Part shown: positions 1 to 7,882 of the stretch, one piece after another
Position numbering within the stretch: the first letter of the stretch is position 1
How the letters are laid out: every line of letters begins with the position of its first letter
Source of the DNA: Massilia sp. Bi118
Lineage (GTDB): Bacteria; Pseudomonadota; Gammaproteobacteria; Burkholderiales; Burkholderiaceae_D
DNA: 64,000 bases
Assembly (NCBI RefSeq): GCF_918697865.1
Contig: NZ_CAKKMV010000012.1
Coordinates: 62,001 to 126,000, forward strand
Reading direction: 5' to 3'
The notes under the pieces: model-generated
Told to the model about the DNA's origin: nothing
Database searches by the model: none
Seen by the model: the letters and a program-made list of their open reading frames with translations, nothing else
Made by a program: the position numbers and the translations under genes

Positions 1-644
1 CACTGTCCCGGATTGTCCGAGGTACAGAAGGCGATCGTGTGGCCGACGGCCGGGGTGATCAGCGCGCGCCGCAGCATCTCGACCAGGTCGTCCAGCGCCA
101 GCCATAGCACCGCCTGGCGGTGATTCGAGGGCTCGGGGAAGCAGTAGCCGATGCGGATGCACACGGTCTCGACGCCGAAACGGTCCCAGTAATAGCGCGA
201 CAGCGATTCGCCGAACACCTTCGACACGCCGTAGTAGCCGTCCGGGCGCGTCGCCATCGAAGCGTCGACCAGGTCGGTGGTCTTGTACATGCCCACCGTG
301 TGATTCGAGCTGGCGAACACCACGCGCTTGATGCCGAGGGTATGCACGGCTTCATACAGGTTGACCATGCCGTGGATGTTGGCGTTCATGATGGGCGCCC
401 ATTCTTCCTCGGTCGAGACGCCGCCGAAGTGGACGACGGCATCGACGCCTTCGCAGATGCGGAAGACGTCCTCGCGCTTGCCGAGGTCACCGAGGACGAC
501 TTCCTCGCCCTCGCCGGCGGGGCCGAAATCGTTCAGGTCCGACAGCCGCACGATGTCGGCGAAGGCGTGCAGGTGCTCGCGCAGGCGGCGGCCCAGGCCA
601 CCGGCGGCGCCGGTGAACAGTATGCGTTTGAATGGTTTGCTCAT
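1..644 (-). CDS. Uronate dehydrogenase-like NAD-dependent epimerase/dehydratase, cut by window start
   Basis: Extended short-chain dehydrogenase. Reading leftward from ATG at 644, the frame stays open for 214 codons and leaves the window, so the C-terminus is missing. Seen: a Rossmann glycine motif FTGAAGGLG near residues 10-18, the acidic stretch LSDLND after strand 2, VVHFGGVS, and the YGVSK catalytic Tyr/Lys motif. It is clearly homologous to the protein at 6410-7234, which ends at about 274 residues, so some 60 residues lie outside. Uronate dehydrogenases oxidise D-galacturonate or D-glucuronate to the aldaric acid lactone with NAD+. It follows the SMP-30 lactonase gene by 27 bp as last visible gene of the leftward operon. 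No clear Shine-Dalgarno precedes the ATG. Sugar specificity cannot be told from sequence; a sugar nucleotide epimerase-type role is a less likely alternative. Confidence 0.82.
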   Translation of the reverse strand, partial: MSKPFKRILFTGAAGGLGRRLREHLHAFADIVRLSDLNDFGPAGEGEEVVLGDLGKREDVFRICEGVDAVVHFGGVSTEEEWAPIMNANIHGMVNLYEAVHTLGIKRVVFASSNHTVGMYKTTDLVDASMATRPDGYYGVSKVFGESLSRYYWDRFGVETVCIRIGYCFPEPSNHRQAVLWLALDDLVEMLRRALITPAVGHTIAFCTSDNPGQ

Positions 645-671
645 TGCTTTGTTTTAGTCATAGTTGAAACG

Positions 672-1574
672 TCAGGCAGGGAAGGGCGCTTCCGGGACGC
701 CCTGTACTCCCGGCCGCAGCAGCAGCACGGCGCCCGCCATCGGGCCACCGGCGCCCTTACCTGGATCGATCGAAGTCACCAGCATGGTGTCCATGCCGGG
801 GCCGCCAAAGCTGCACATCGCCGGCTTGGCCATCGGCAGTGCGATCGTGCGGTCGAGCTCACCCTGCGGCGTGAAGCGCAGCAGGCAGCCGCCGTCATTG
901 CCGGCCACCCAATAGCAGCCGTCGCTGTCGATGGCCGCGCCATCCGGCCGGCCGGTGTAGCCGGCCATGTCGACGAACAGGCGGCGGTTGTGCGGCACGC
1001 CCTCCAGCGTATCGTAATCGAAGGCCCACACGCGGCGGCGCGTGGGGTGCGAATCCGACAGGTACATCGTGCGGCCGTCGGGCGAGAAGGCGAGGCCGTT
1101 CTGGGTCACCAGTTCCGACACCACGGCGCCCGACAGGCCTTGGGTATCGTAGCGGTACAGGCGGCCGTCGGGGCGGGCCGCCGCCATGTCGCGGAACATG
1201 GTGCCGGCCCAGAAGCGGCCCTGGCGGTCGCAGCGGCCGTCGTTGAAGCGCATCCCGGGCGTCAGCTCCCCGTGCGCCGGCGATGCCAGCAAAGCTGCAT
1301 CCACGCTGCCATCGTCGCCGAGCGCCAGGCTGAAGATGCCGGTCTCCATGCCGGCGATCAGGCCGCCGTCGCGTTTGACGGCGATGCAGGCCGCCATCTC
1401 CGGCGTGGCCCAGCTGCTCAGCGCGCCGCTGGCGGCGTCCAGGCGCCAGATGGCTTTCGCCGGGATGTCGACCCAGTACCAAGCCTGTTCCTGCGCGTGC
1501 CAGGCGGGGCTTTCGCCTACCGTGCAGCGCAAGTCGCCGACGCGCTCGATGGCGACCGCTTGGGTATCAGGCAT
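672..1574 (-). CDS. SMP-30/gluconolactonase family lactonase, probably aldarolactonase
   Basis: A 300-residue six-bladed beta-propeller lactonase of the SMP-30/regucalcin family. Seen: the metal-ligand Glu in VGESPAW (Glu21), the NDGRCD segment, the Asn ligand in TQNGLAFSPDG and the Asp ligand in RPDGAAID. There is no signal peptide, so it is cytoplasmic. Its start overlaps the end of the transporter gene by 8 bp and AAGGA lies just upstream, so translation is probably coupled. In uronate oxidation pathways the uronate dehydrogenase makes galactaro- or glucarolactone and SMP-30 type lactonases (UxuL/Gli-like roles) open it. The neighbouring dehydrogenase makes this the best reading; gluconolactonase or another sugar lactonase cannot be excluded. 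Confidence 0.85.
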   Translation of the reverse strand: MPDTQAVAIERVGDLRCTVGESPAWHAQEQAWYWVDIPAKAIWRLDAASGALSSWATPEMAACIAVKRDGGLIAGMETGIFSLALGDDGSVDAALLASPAHGELTPGMRFNDGRCDRQGRFWAGTMFRDMAAARPDGRLYRYDTQGLSGAVVSELVTQNGLAFSPDGRTMYLSDSHPTRRRVWAFDYDTLEGVPHNRRLFVDMAGYTGRPDGAAIDSDGCYWVAGNDGGCLLRFTPQGELDRTIALPMAKPAMCSFGGPGMDTMLVTSIDPGKGAGGPMAGAVLLLRPGVQGVPEAPFPA

Positions 1575-2964
1575 TCTGCAATCCTTTCGGCAGCTCGGCC
1601 ATCTTGTGCACCGGGACCAGCAGCTTCATCACGACCCACGCGGCCAGGTAGGCGGTGGCGCAGATCGCAAACATGATCAGGTAGCCGGTCTGGATTTCAC
1701 CCAAGGCGCCGTAATGGTCGAACAGGGCGCCGCCCAGTTTGGTGACCAGCACGCCGCCGATGCCGCCGGCCAGGCCGCCGATGCCGACCACCGAGCCGAC
1801 CGCGTTCTTGGGGAACCAGTCCGACGCGGTCGTGAACAGATTCGCCGACCAGGCCTGGTGGGCCGAGGCGCCGATGCCGATCAGGATCACGGGAATCCAG
1901 TAGCCCATGGAGCCCAGCGGCTCGGCCAGCAGCACCACCAGCGGGCAGAAGGCGATCAGGAGCATGGCCTTCATGCGTGCATCGTAGACGCTGCGGCCGC
2001 GCGCGATGAAGTACTTGGGCAGCCAGCCGCCGCCGATGCTGCCGACCATGGTCATGCTGTACAGGACCGTCAGCGGGAACGACAGCGCGGTGCCGGTCAT
2101 GCCATAGGCCGAGGACAGGTACTTGGGCAGCCAGAACAGGAAGAACCACCAGATCCCGTCGGTCATGAATTTGCCGAAGGCGAAGGCCCAGGTCTGGCGG
2201 CAGCGCAGCAGCTCGCCCCAGGTGGCCTTGCGGGCTTGCGGATCGACGCAGGCTTCGTCCGGCACCTCGGCATCGTGGTTGATGTAGGCCAGTTCGGCCT
2301 TGCCCAGGCGGTGGCCCTTGCCCGGTTCTTCGTAATAGCCGCCCCAGAAGGCCATCCACAGGAAGCCGATCGCGCCGATCCACATGAAGGCCGCTTCCCA
2401 GCCCCAGATGCTGGCGATCACGGGCACCGAGATGGGCGCCAGGATCGCGCCGATGTTGGCGCCGGAATTGAAGATGCCGGTGGCGAAGGAGCGCTCGGTC
2501 TTCGGGAAGAATTCGGCGGTGGCCTTGATCGCGGCCGGGAAGTTGCCGGCCTCGCCGATCGCCAGGATGGCGCGCGAGACGATGAAGCCGGCCACCGAGG
2601 CCGGCACCGCGGCCAGGCCGATGGCCGCGAACACGCTGTTGACGGCATTGCCGATGGCGAGCGAATAGGCATGGGCGATTGCGCCCAGCGACCAGATGAA
2701 GATCGCCAGGTGATAGGCGCGGCGGGTGCCGATGCGGTCGACGACGCGGCCGGCGAACAGCAGCGCCACCGCGTACACGAGCTGGAAGGCCGCGGCGATG
2801 TTCGCGTAGTCGGTGTTCGACCAGCCGAATTCCTTCGACAGCGAAGGCGCCAGCAGGCTCAGGACCTGACGGTCGAGATAGTTGATGGTGGTGGCAAAGA
2901 ACAGCAGGCCGCAGATGGTCCACCTGTAATTGCCGATGTTGGTGCCGCTTGCATTGTGTCTCAT
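1567..2964 (-). CDS. MFS transporter, hexuronate (ExuT-like) type
   Basis: A 465-residue major facilitator with about twelve hydrophobic segments, the ACS (anion:cation symporter) subgroup to which ExuT, GarP and GudP belong. Seen: N-terminal INYLDRQVLS, typical of the subgroup, the loop motif GRVVDRIGTRRAY after helix 2, and a long charged central loop. It should import uronate or aldarate across the inner membrane by proton symport. It lies 52 bp downstream of the GH105 gene and overlaps the lactonase gene, all leftward, so one operon is likely. The ATG at 2964 has no convincing ribosome binding site (upstream bases are C/A-rich), so the start is less sure than the family call. The substrate is inferred from neighbours. 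Confidence 0.88.
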   Translation of the reverse strand: MRHNASGTNIGNYRWTICGLLFFATTINYLDRQVLSLLAPSLSKEFGWSNTDYANIAAAFQLVYAVALLFAGRVVDRIGTRRAYHLAIFIWSLGAIAHAYSLAIGNAVNSVFAAIGLAAVPASVAGFIVSRAILAIGEAGNFPAAIKATAEFFPKTERSFATGIFNSGANIGAILAPISVPVIASIWGWEAAFMWIGAIGFLWMAFWGGYYEEPGKGHRLGKAELAYINHDAEVPDEACVDPQARKATWGELLRCRQTWAFAFGKFMTDGIWWFFLFWLPKYLSSAYGMTGTALSFPLTVLYSMTMVGSIGGGWLPKYFIARGRSVYDARMKAMLLIAFCPLVVLLAEPLGSMGYWIPVILIGIGASAHQAWSANLFTTASDWFPKNAVGSVVGIGGLAGGIGGVLVTKLGGALFDHYGALGEIQTGYLIMFAICATAYLAAWVVMKLLVPVHKMAELPKGLQNA

Positions 2965-3016
2965 GGTCAGTTCGCGTGTTTGTTGTGGGGCTGACTTCTC
3001 AATGAACGGTGGCTGG

Positions 3017-5161
3017 CTATTGCGGTCCTGTCACCTCCAGAGGTGTCGACAGGCGTGCCGCTACATTGCGCACCGTGGCTTCCCACGAGGCCGGGGTCGG
3101 GAAATCGCCGCTCTTGCTCCAGCCGGCGCCGAGGTAGTAGACGAAGGGTTTCGCCGGCGTGGCGCGGCCGAGCAGCAGCGCATTGCCGTCGAGTTCCAGG
3201 CTGCGTACCTGCTGGCCTGGCACGATCAACGCGCAGGCCGTGTGGCCGTGCGGCGGCGCTTCCGGTTCCCAGTAGCTGATCCAGCCTTCGGCTTCGTTCC
3301 TGATCAGCTGGCCCTCGCCCTTGCGCAGCGAGATGCCGGGGCCGGCCTCGATCGCGCCCGGGCGGTCGCTCTCGAAGGTACTCACGACGCGGCTGAAGTT
3401 CGAACCGGCGTCGATCGAGATGCGCCTGGTTTCCGCGATGCGGCGGCCATTTGCGGACCAAGCGTCGTAGCGCAGCTCGAACACGGCGCGCAGGGGCCCA
3501 TCGGCGATGATCCTGTGGCTGGCGTAGACGTTCGAATCCCAGGCGCGGCCGCCGTCGACCACACTCAGGCCGCCGCAGCCGCGCGCGGTGCCGACGTGGT
3601 AGTTGTCGACGCCTTCGCCATGGTCGAGATGATATTTGCCCTGTTTGTACCACTTGTCCTGGACCGGATAGCGCACCGACTTCACCCACACGTCGATGCC
3701 GCTGCTGACGTGCTCCTTCGGCTCCTTCAGGATCGCCGGGCCGTAGGTGCGGTGGGCGATGCGATCGCTCTCCCATGCGAAATCGTCGAGGCGCTCGGGC
3801 ACGAAGCGGGCGTGGGCCTTGACGTCGGGCCTGGGCAGCGGCGGCATGGCAGAAGTTGGAACCAACAGGAAGCGGCGCTTCTCGCCGGGCGCGAAATTCG
3901 CCTGGAACAGCAGGGTGCCGCCGAGGCGCTGCGAGGGCAGGATGCGCGAAGTCGCGGCCTCGATCACGGCCACCGATGCTGCCGGCGCCTTGACCTCGAT
4001 GCTCTCGTCGGCGCGGTAGAAATCGCCGGGGTTGGCGGCGCTGACCGCCTGCGCCGGCGCGCGCTGCAGCAGCGCCATGCGGTAGATCTCGTTGCCCGCC
4101 ATCAGGAAGGCGCCGATGCCGTAGGCTTCGCTGGCATCTTCGGCAAAGGCGCCGGGCGCCCGCCCGATCGGCTGCACGTGGGTCAGCTTGCCGTCCGGCT
4201 GGACCTTGGTGTTCAAGGCCTGCCAGGCCCGCAGCACGGCCGGCTCGAAGGACGCACGGTCCAGCAGGCCCTGGTTCACGCCCCAGGCCAGCGCATAGGC
4301 GAACAGGCCGGTGCCGCTGGTCTCCTGCATCGGATAGCTGGCCGGGTCGAGCAGGCTGGCGCGCCACAAGCCGTCCCTGGCCTGCAGGCTCACGACCCTG
4401 GCTGCTATCTCCCTGAACTGCTGCTCGAAGCGCGCGCGTGACGGGTGGTTCGCCGGCAGGTATTGCAGGGTGCGCGCCAGGCCTGCCATCACCCAGCCGT
4501 TGCCGCGCGCCCAGAAGACCTTGGCGCCGTTGGCTTCGCGCTGCTTGAAGTAATTGCTGTCGCGGTAGTAGAGGTGTTCCGCCTTGTCGTACAGGTAATC
4601 CGACGTCTTCCACCATTGCGCAACTGCGTGCTCGAGATAGCGCCCGTCGCCGGTGGCCGCGTACAGGCGCATCCAGGCCGGCGGTCCCATGAACAGGGCG
4701 TCGCACCAGGACCAGCGGTCCTGGTTGCCGGGTTCCGTGAACAGCAGCGTGCCTTCGTGCGGATGCGCGAGGATGTCGTCGAACTGCGCGCGCAAGGACG
4801 CCAGCATCTCCGGCTGGCGCAGCTGCAGGTAGAGCTCCGCATAGGTCTGGCCGACCGCCTGGTCGTCCGCGTGATAGGTGCGCGGGCCCAGCTTCCAGCC
4901 ATTCTTCACGCCCATCTCGACCATCGCGTCGCGGTAGCGCGGCCTGGCGGACAGGTTGGCCAGGGCCATGAGGCCGGCGTCGCCAACCGCCTGCGCCCAG
5001 TGGGTCGGTTCGTGAAAGGCGGGGTGATCGAGCTGCCAGTCGGCGACGCGCTCCATGGCGCTCAGTACATTGGCGGGAGTGGGCGCCTGCGCCTGTGCGA
5101 AGGCAGGGGCGATGGCGATGATGGCAGGCAGGCCTACCAGGGCAAACCTCAGGTTGCGCAT
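3017..5161 (-). CDS. Secreted GH105 unsaturated uronyl hydrolase fused to DUF4861
   Basis: A 714-residue exported enzyme. Residues 1-24 form a signal peptide ending AFAQA. Residues about 30-365 are a GH88/GH105 (alpha/alpha)6 domain; WCDALFM (Asp154) fits the catalytic Asp of unsaturated rhamnogalacturonyl hydrolases and HADDQAVGQ (Asp99/100) fits the family's first Asp site. Residues about 385-710 match the DUF4861 fold found with pectate-degradation genes (YHLDHGEG, GGLSVVDGGRAWDS, GWSKSGDF). GH105 enzymes remove the unsaturated uronic acid left by polysaccharide lyases by hydrating its double bond. As first gene of the leftward operon 5161-1, with a LacI-type operator at 5202-5215, it supplies the uronate that the downstream transporter imports. 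DUF4861 has no known catalytic activity; the two-domain architecture is notable. Confidence 0.88.
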   Translation of the reverse strand: MRNLRFALVGLPAIIAIAPAFAQAQAPTPANVLSAMERVADWQLDHPAFHEPTHWAQAVGDAGLMALANLSARPRYRDAMVEMGVKNGWKLGPRTYHADDQAVGQTYAELYLQLRQPEMLASLRAQFDDILAHPHEGTLLFTEPGNQDRWSWCDALFMGPPAWMRLYAATGDGRYLEHAVAQWWKTSDYLYDKAEHLYYRDSNYFKQREANGAKVFWARGNGWVMAGLARTLQYLPANHPSRARFEQQFREIAARVVSLQARDGLWRASLLDPASYPMQETSGTGLFAYALAWGVNQGLLDRASFEPAVLRAWQALNTKVQPDGKLTHVQPIGRAPGAFAEDASEAYGIGAFLMAGNEIYRMALLQRAPAQAVSAANPGDFYRADESIEVKAPAASVAVIEAATSRILPSQRLGGTLLFQANFAPGEKRRFLLVPTSAMPPLPRPDVKAHARFVPERLDDFAWESDRIAHRTYGPAILKEPKEHVSSGIDVWVKSVRYPVQDKWYKQGKYHLDHGEGVDNYHVGTARGCGGLSVVDGGRAWDSNVYASHRIIADGPLRAVFELRYDAWSANGRRIAETRRISIDAGSNFSRVVSTFESDRPGAIEAGPGISLRKGEGQLIRNEAEGWISYWEPEAPPHGHTACALIVPGQQVRSLELDGNALLLGRATPAKPFVYYLGAGWSKSGDFPTPASWEATVRNVAARLSTPLEVTGPQ

Positions 5162-5201
5162 GTCGTGTCTCGTCGTTATCGCAGCGTGGGCGCTGCTGTT
5201 T

Positions 5202-5215
5202 GTTAAACGTTTTCC
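5202..5215 (+). promoter_or_regulatory. LacI-type operator before the GH105 operon
   Basis: GTTAAACGTTTTCC, with palindromic core AAACGTTT and the central CG typical of LacI-family operators. It lies 41 bp upstream of the GH105 start and differs by one base from the site at 6378-6391. The neighbouring LacI-family regulator (5298-6290) is the likely binder; that is inference. Confidence 0.75.
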
Positions 5216-5265
5216 AAAGAATATGGCAAGTTCTTCAGAAAGTAAAGCGTCGAGACAGGGGAATG

Positions 5266-5286
5266 CGCGGCCCGTTCAAGGCCGCG
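5266..5286 (-). terminator. Weak hairpin after lacI-type gene
   Basis: A 7-bp stem (CGCGGCC / GGCCGCG) with a 7-base loop, just past the stop of the LacI-family gene on its strand. There is no T-tract, so it may only pause transcription or protect the message. Confidence 0.3.
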
Positions 5287-5297
5287 ATGGGGAGAAC

Positions 5298-6290
5298 TCA
5301 GGTGCGGGATTGCGTGGAAGAGCGCAGAACCAGTTGCGGCGCAATCTTGGTCAGCTTCTCGACCTCTTCGCCGCGGATCACGGCCAGCAGCTTCTCCATG
5401 GCCGAAGCGCCCATGCGTTCGCTCTGCAGGTCGACCGTGGTCAGGGCCGGCGTGACGTATTTGCCGTAGGGGATATTGTCGAAGCCGACCACCGAGATAT
5501 CGCGCGGCACCGACACGCCCAGGTTCGCCGCTTCCTTCATGAAGCCGAGCGCCATCAGGTCGTTGTAGCAGATCAGGGCATCCGGCGCATTGCTGCCCAG
5601 GACGATGCTCGAGCACAGGCGCTCGCCTTCGGCCAGCGAAGGGCTGTCGCCGTTGAACACGGTCAGGGACATACCCGCCGCGTCCAGGCATTCGCGAATG
5701 CCGCCCAGGCGCTCCTCGTCGCGGCGCGACTTCGAGAAACTGAGGTAGGCGATGCGCTTGTGGCCGAGCATTTTCAGGTGCTGGGTCAGCATGAAGGCGC
5801 CGCCGTGGTCGTCGCTGGCGACGGTGGGCAAGGGCAGTTCGGCCAGGCTGCCGAAGAATACCAGCGGCTTGTCGATGTCGGCCATCCAGCCCATGTCCTT
5901 TTCGCGCAGGCGCGAGGCGACGATCATGCCGTCCACGCGCCGGCTCAGGTCTTCCAGCACGCGCTGTTCGCGGCCCGGGTTTTCCTCGGTGTCGACCACC
6001 AGCACCGACAGGCCGTGGTCGTTGGCGACCCGCTGCGCGCCCTTGAGGATGCTGCTGAAGTGGGGGTTGGTGATGTCCAGTACCGACAGGCCGATGGTGT
6101 CGGTGCGCCCCGTGATCATCGACTTGGCCAGCGGATTCGACTTGTAGCCCAGGCCCGCGATGGCGGCGTCCATCGCCGCTTCGACCTTGGCCGAGAAACG
6201 CTGCGTGCCATTGATGTATTTCGATACCGTGGCAATGGATACGTTGGAGGCGGCGGCAACGTCGCGGAGGGTCGGGGCAGTCTTTTTCAT
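5298..6290 (-). CDS. LacI-family transcriptional regulator of the uronate genes
   Basis: A 330-residue LacI/GalR-type regulator. Residues 5-30 hold the helix-turn-helix (LRDVAAASNVSIATVSKYIN) followed by the hinge-like RFSAKVEAAMDAAI and GYKSNPLAKSM. Residues about 62-330 form the periplasmic-binding-protein-like sensor domain (IGLSVLDITNPHFSSIL, ALICYNDLMALGFM, VVGFDNIPYGKYVTPALTTV). Such proteins are usually repressors released by a sugar or sugar acid. It lies between two near-identical LacI-type operators: one in front of the GH105 operon and one in the 119-bp divergent region shared with the uronate dehydrogenase at 6410. The effector is probably a uronate or its oxidation product; this is inferred from neighbours only. 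Start ATG at 6290 is well placed for the HTH. Confidence 0.9.
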   Translation of the reverse strand: MKKTAPTLRDVAAASNVSIATVSKYINGTQRFSAKVEAAMDAAIAGLGYKSNPLAKSMITGRTDTIGLSVLDITNPHFSSILKGAQRVANDHGLSVLVVDTEENPGREQRVLEDLSRRVDGMIVASRLREKDMGWMADIDKPLVFFGSLAELPLPTVASDDHGGAFMLTQHLKMLGHKRIAYLSFSKSRRDEERLGGIRECLDAAGMSLTVFNGDSPSLAEGERLCSSIVLGSNAPDALICYNDLMALGFMKEAANLGVSVPRDISVVGFDNIPYGKYVTPALTTVDLQSERMGASAMEKLLAVIRGEEVEKLTKIAPQLVLRSSTQSRT

Positions 6291-6347
6291 GGCGGATAGT
6301 GTTACTTAGGCAAGCATCTTAGCATGCGGCCCCGCCACGTCGGCAAG

Positions 6348-6376
6348 TTGACGCTGGGACAATTTGGAGATAATCT
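6348..6376 (+). promoter_or_regulatory. Sigma-70 promoter of the second uronate dehydrogenase
   Basis: TTGACG (6348-6353), a 17-bp spacer and TAATCT (6371-6376) form a good sigma-70 promoter pointing right. The predicted start of transcription falls inside the operator at 6378-6391. Confidence 0.7.
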
Positions 6377-6377
6377 A

Positions 6378-6391
6378 GTTAAACGTTTACC
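6378..6391 (+). promoter_or_regulatory. LacI-type operator over the dehydrogenase transcription start
   Basis: GTTAAACGTTTACC with a perfect 10-bp palindrome TAAACGTTTA at 6380-6389. It begins one base after the -10 box of the promoter at 6348-6376, a position from which a bound repressor would block initiation. It also lies in the upstream region of the divergent LacI-family gene, so autoregulation is possible. Confidence 0.8.
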
Positions 6392-6409
6392 AAAATCGGA
6401 GTCGGTCTC

Positions 6410-7234
6410 ATGAATCAAGCGGTTTCACCCAAGCCTTTCCAGCGTCTCCTGTTGACCGGCGCCGGCGGCGGACTCGGCGTCATGCTGCGCGAGCGCATCA
6501 AGCCGTGGGCGGAAACCGTCCGCGTCAGCGACCTCAAAGAGATCGCGCCGGCCGGCCCCGGCGAGGAAGTCGTGCAGTGCGACCTGGCCAACCGCGAGGC
6601 GGTGATGGCGCTGACGGAAGGGGTGGACGCGGTGCTGCATTTCGGCGGCGTCTCGGTCGAGGACACGTTCGAGAACATCATGAACGCCAACATCCTCGGC
6701 CTGCACCACCTGTACGAGGCGGTGCACAAGCGCGGCATCCGGCGCGTGATCTACGCCAGCTCCAGCCACGTGGTGGGCTACTACCCGACCACGCAAGTCG
6801 TCGACGCCACCGTGCCGCTGCGCCCGGACGGCATCTACGGGGTCTCGAAGTGCTTCGGCGAGGCGCTGTCGCGCTACTACTACGACCGCTTCGGCATCGA
6901 GACCGTCTGCCTGCGCATCGGCTCGTCCTTCGACGCGCCGCGCAACGCGCGCATGATGACGACCTTCCTGGCCTTCGACGACCTGGTGGAGCTGGTGCGC
7001 TGCGCCCTGTTCACGCCGCGCGTCGGCCACACCATCACCTACGGCGTGTCCGACAATCCGGTCAAGTGGTGGGATAACCGTGAGGCGGCGCACCTGGGCT
7101 TCGTGCCGCAAAAGAGTTCGCGCGAATTTGCCGAGCGCTTCCCGCAGACCTGCGCCTGGCCGCCGGCGGATGACATCGCGGCGACTTACCAGGGCGGGCC
7201 CTTCCTGCTGGCGGGGCCGATCTACAAGGATTGA
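6410..7234 (+). CDS. udh: Uronate dehydrogenase
   Basis: A 274-residue cytoplasmic NAD-dependent dehydrogenase of the epimerase/extended SDR family. Seen: TGAGGGLG (residues 16-23) for NAD binding, HFGGVSVED, the Ser triad region ASSSHVVGYY (116-125), and YGVSK with Tyr143 and Lys147. Length and motifs fit uronate dehydrogenases (about 265-275 residues), which turn D-galacturonate or D-glucuronate into the aldarolactone. It is divergent from the LacI-family gene and carries its own promoter with an operator. A second, related dehydrogenase lies at 1-644, so the two may split galacturonate and glucuronate or differ in regulation; that is a guess. Start ATG at 6410 has GGAGTCGGT upstream. It ends one base before the stop of the convergent DHFR-like gene. 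Confidence 0.85.
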   Translation: MNQAVSPKPFQRLLLTGAGGGLGVMLRERIKPWAETVRVSDLKEIAPAGPGEEVVQCDLANREAVMALTEGVDAVLHFGGVSVEDTFENIMNANILGLHHLYEAVHKRGIRRVIYASSSHVVGYYPTTQVVDATVPLRPDGIYGVSKCFGEALSRYYYDRFGIETVCLRIGSSFDAPRNARMMTTFLAFDDLVELVRCALFTPRVGHTITYGVSDNPVKWWDNREAAHLGFVPQKSSREFAERFPQTCAWPPADDIAATYQGGPFLLAGPIYKD

Positions 7235-7882
7235 TCAGTCCTTGCGCAGCACCACATGGGTCGCGGCTGCCGTGGGCACATGCTCGGTGCAGCGGAATCC
7301 CATTGCCTTGAGGTCCAGCCCGGCGAACAGGGATTCGCCGGACCCCAGCAGCACCGGCGAGATCGCCAGATGCATCTCGTCGACCAGGCCGGCCTGCAGG
7401 AACTCGCGCACGGTCGCCACGCCGCCGCCCAGGCGTATGTCCTTGCCGTTCGCGGCGGCGCGGGCCTGCTCGTAGGCGGACTGGATGCCGTCGGTGACGA
7501 AGTAAAAGGTAGTGCCGCCTTTCATCTCCAGCGGCGCACGGGGGTACTGGGTCAGCACGAACACCGGCACGTGGTAGGGCGGCTCATCGCCCCACCAACC
7601 CTTCCAGCTGTCGTCCGGCCAGGGGCCGCGGACCGGCCCGAACATGTTACGGCCGAGGATCCAGGCGCCCACATTCTCGAAGCCGCGCGCGGCAAAGTCT
7701 TCGTCCGGGCCGTCGATGCCTTTGCCTGCGTTGCCGATCATGCTCTGGAAGGTGCGGGTGCCGCGGAACCACTGGTGCAGGCCGCCGGCGCCTTCACCCA
7801 TCGGATTCTCCAGGCTCTGGTTCGGACCGGCGCCGTAGCCGTCGAGGGAAATGGAAAAGCATCGTACTTTTAGTTCGGTCAT
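7235..7882 (-). CDS. Dihydrofolate reductase/RibD C-terminal domain family protein
   Basis: A 215-residue protein of the RibD_C (DHFR-like fold) family, as in YyaP/YwjB-type proteins of unknown substrate. Seen: a start MTELKVRCFSISLDGY with the SLDG turn, GAWILGRNMFG, VFVLTQ, KDIRLGGGVATVREFLQ with the GGG NADPH-binding turn, and DEMHLAISPVLLGSGESLF. The start at 7882 is chosen because the conserved strand begins there, GGAGAC lies just upstream and ATGA overlaps the stop of the gene above; a longer frame to 8218 is out of phase with any conserved sequence. It is the last gene of a coupled leftward run with the hybrid protein and the permease. Its role is unknown; a folate or riboflavin function should not be assumed. 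Confidence 0.85.
   Translation of the reverse strand: MTELKVRCFSISLDGYGAGPNQSLENPMGEGAGGLHQWFRGTRTFQSMIGNAGKGIDGPDEDFAARGFENVGAWILGRNMFGPVRGPWPDDSWKGWWGDEPPYHVPVFVLTQYPRAPLEMKGGTTFYFVTDGIQSAYEQARAAANGKDIRLGGGVATVREFLQAGLVDEMHLAISPVLLGSGESLFAGLDLKAMGFRCTEHVPTAAATHVVLRKD

Noticed and set aside
120-1676. A 518-codon rightward frame over the dehydrogenase and lactonase genes
   Set aside because: Mirror composition only; the leftward frames carry family motifs.
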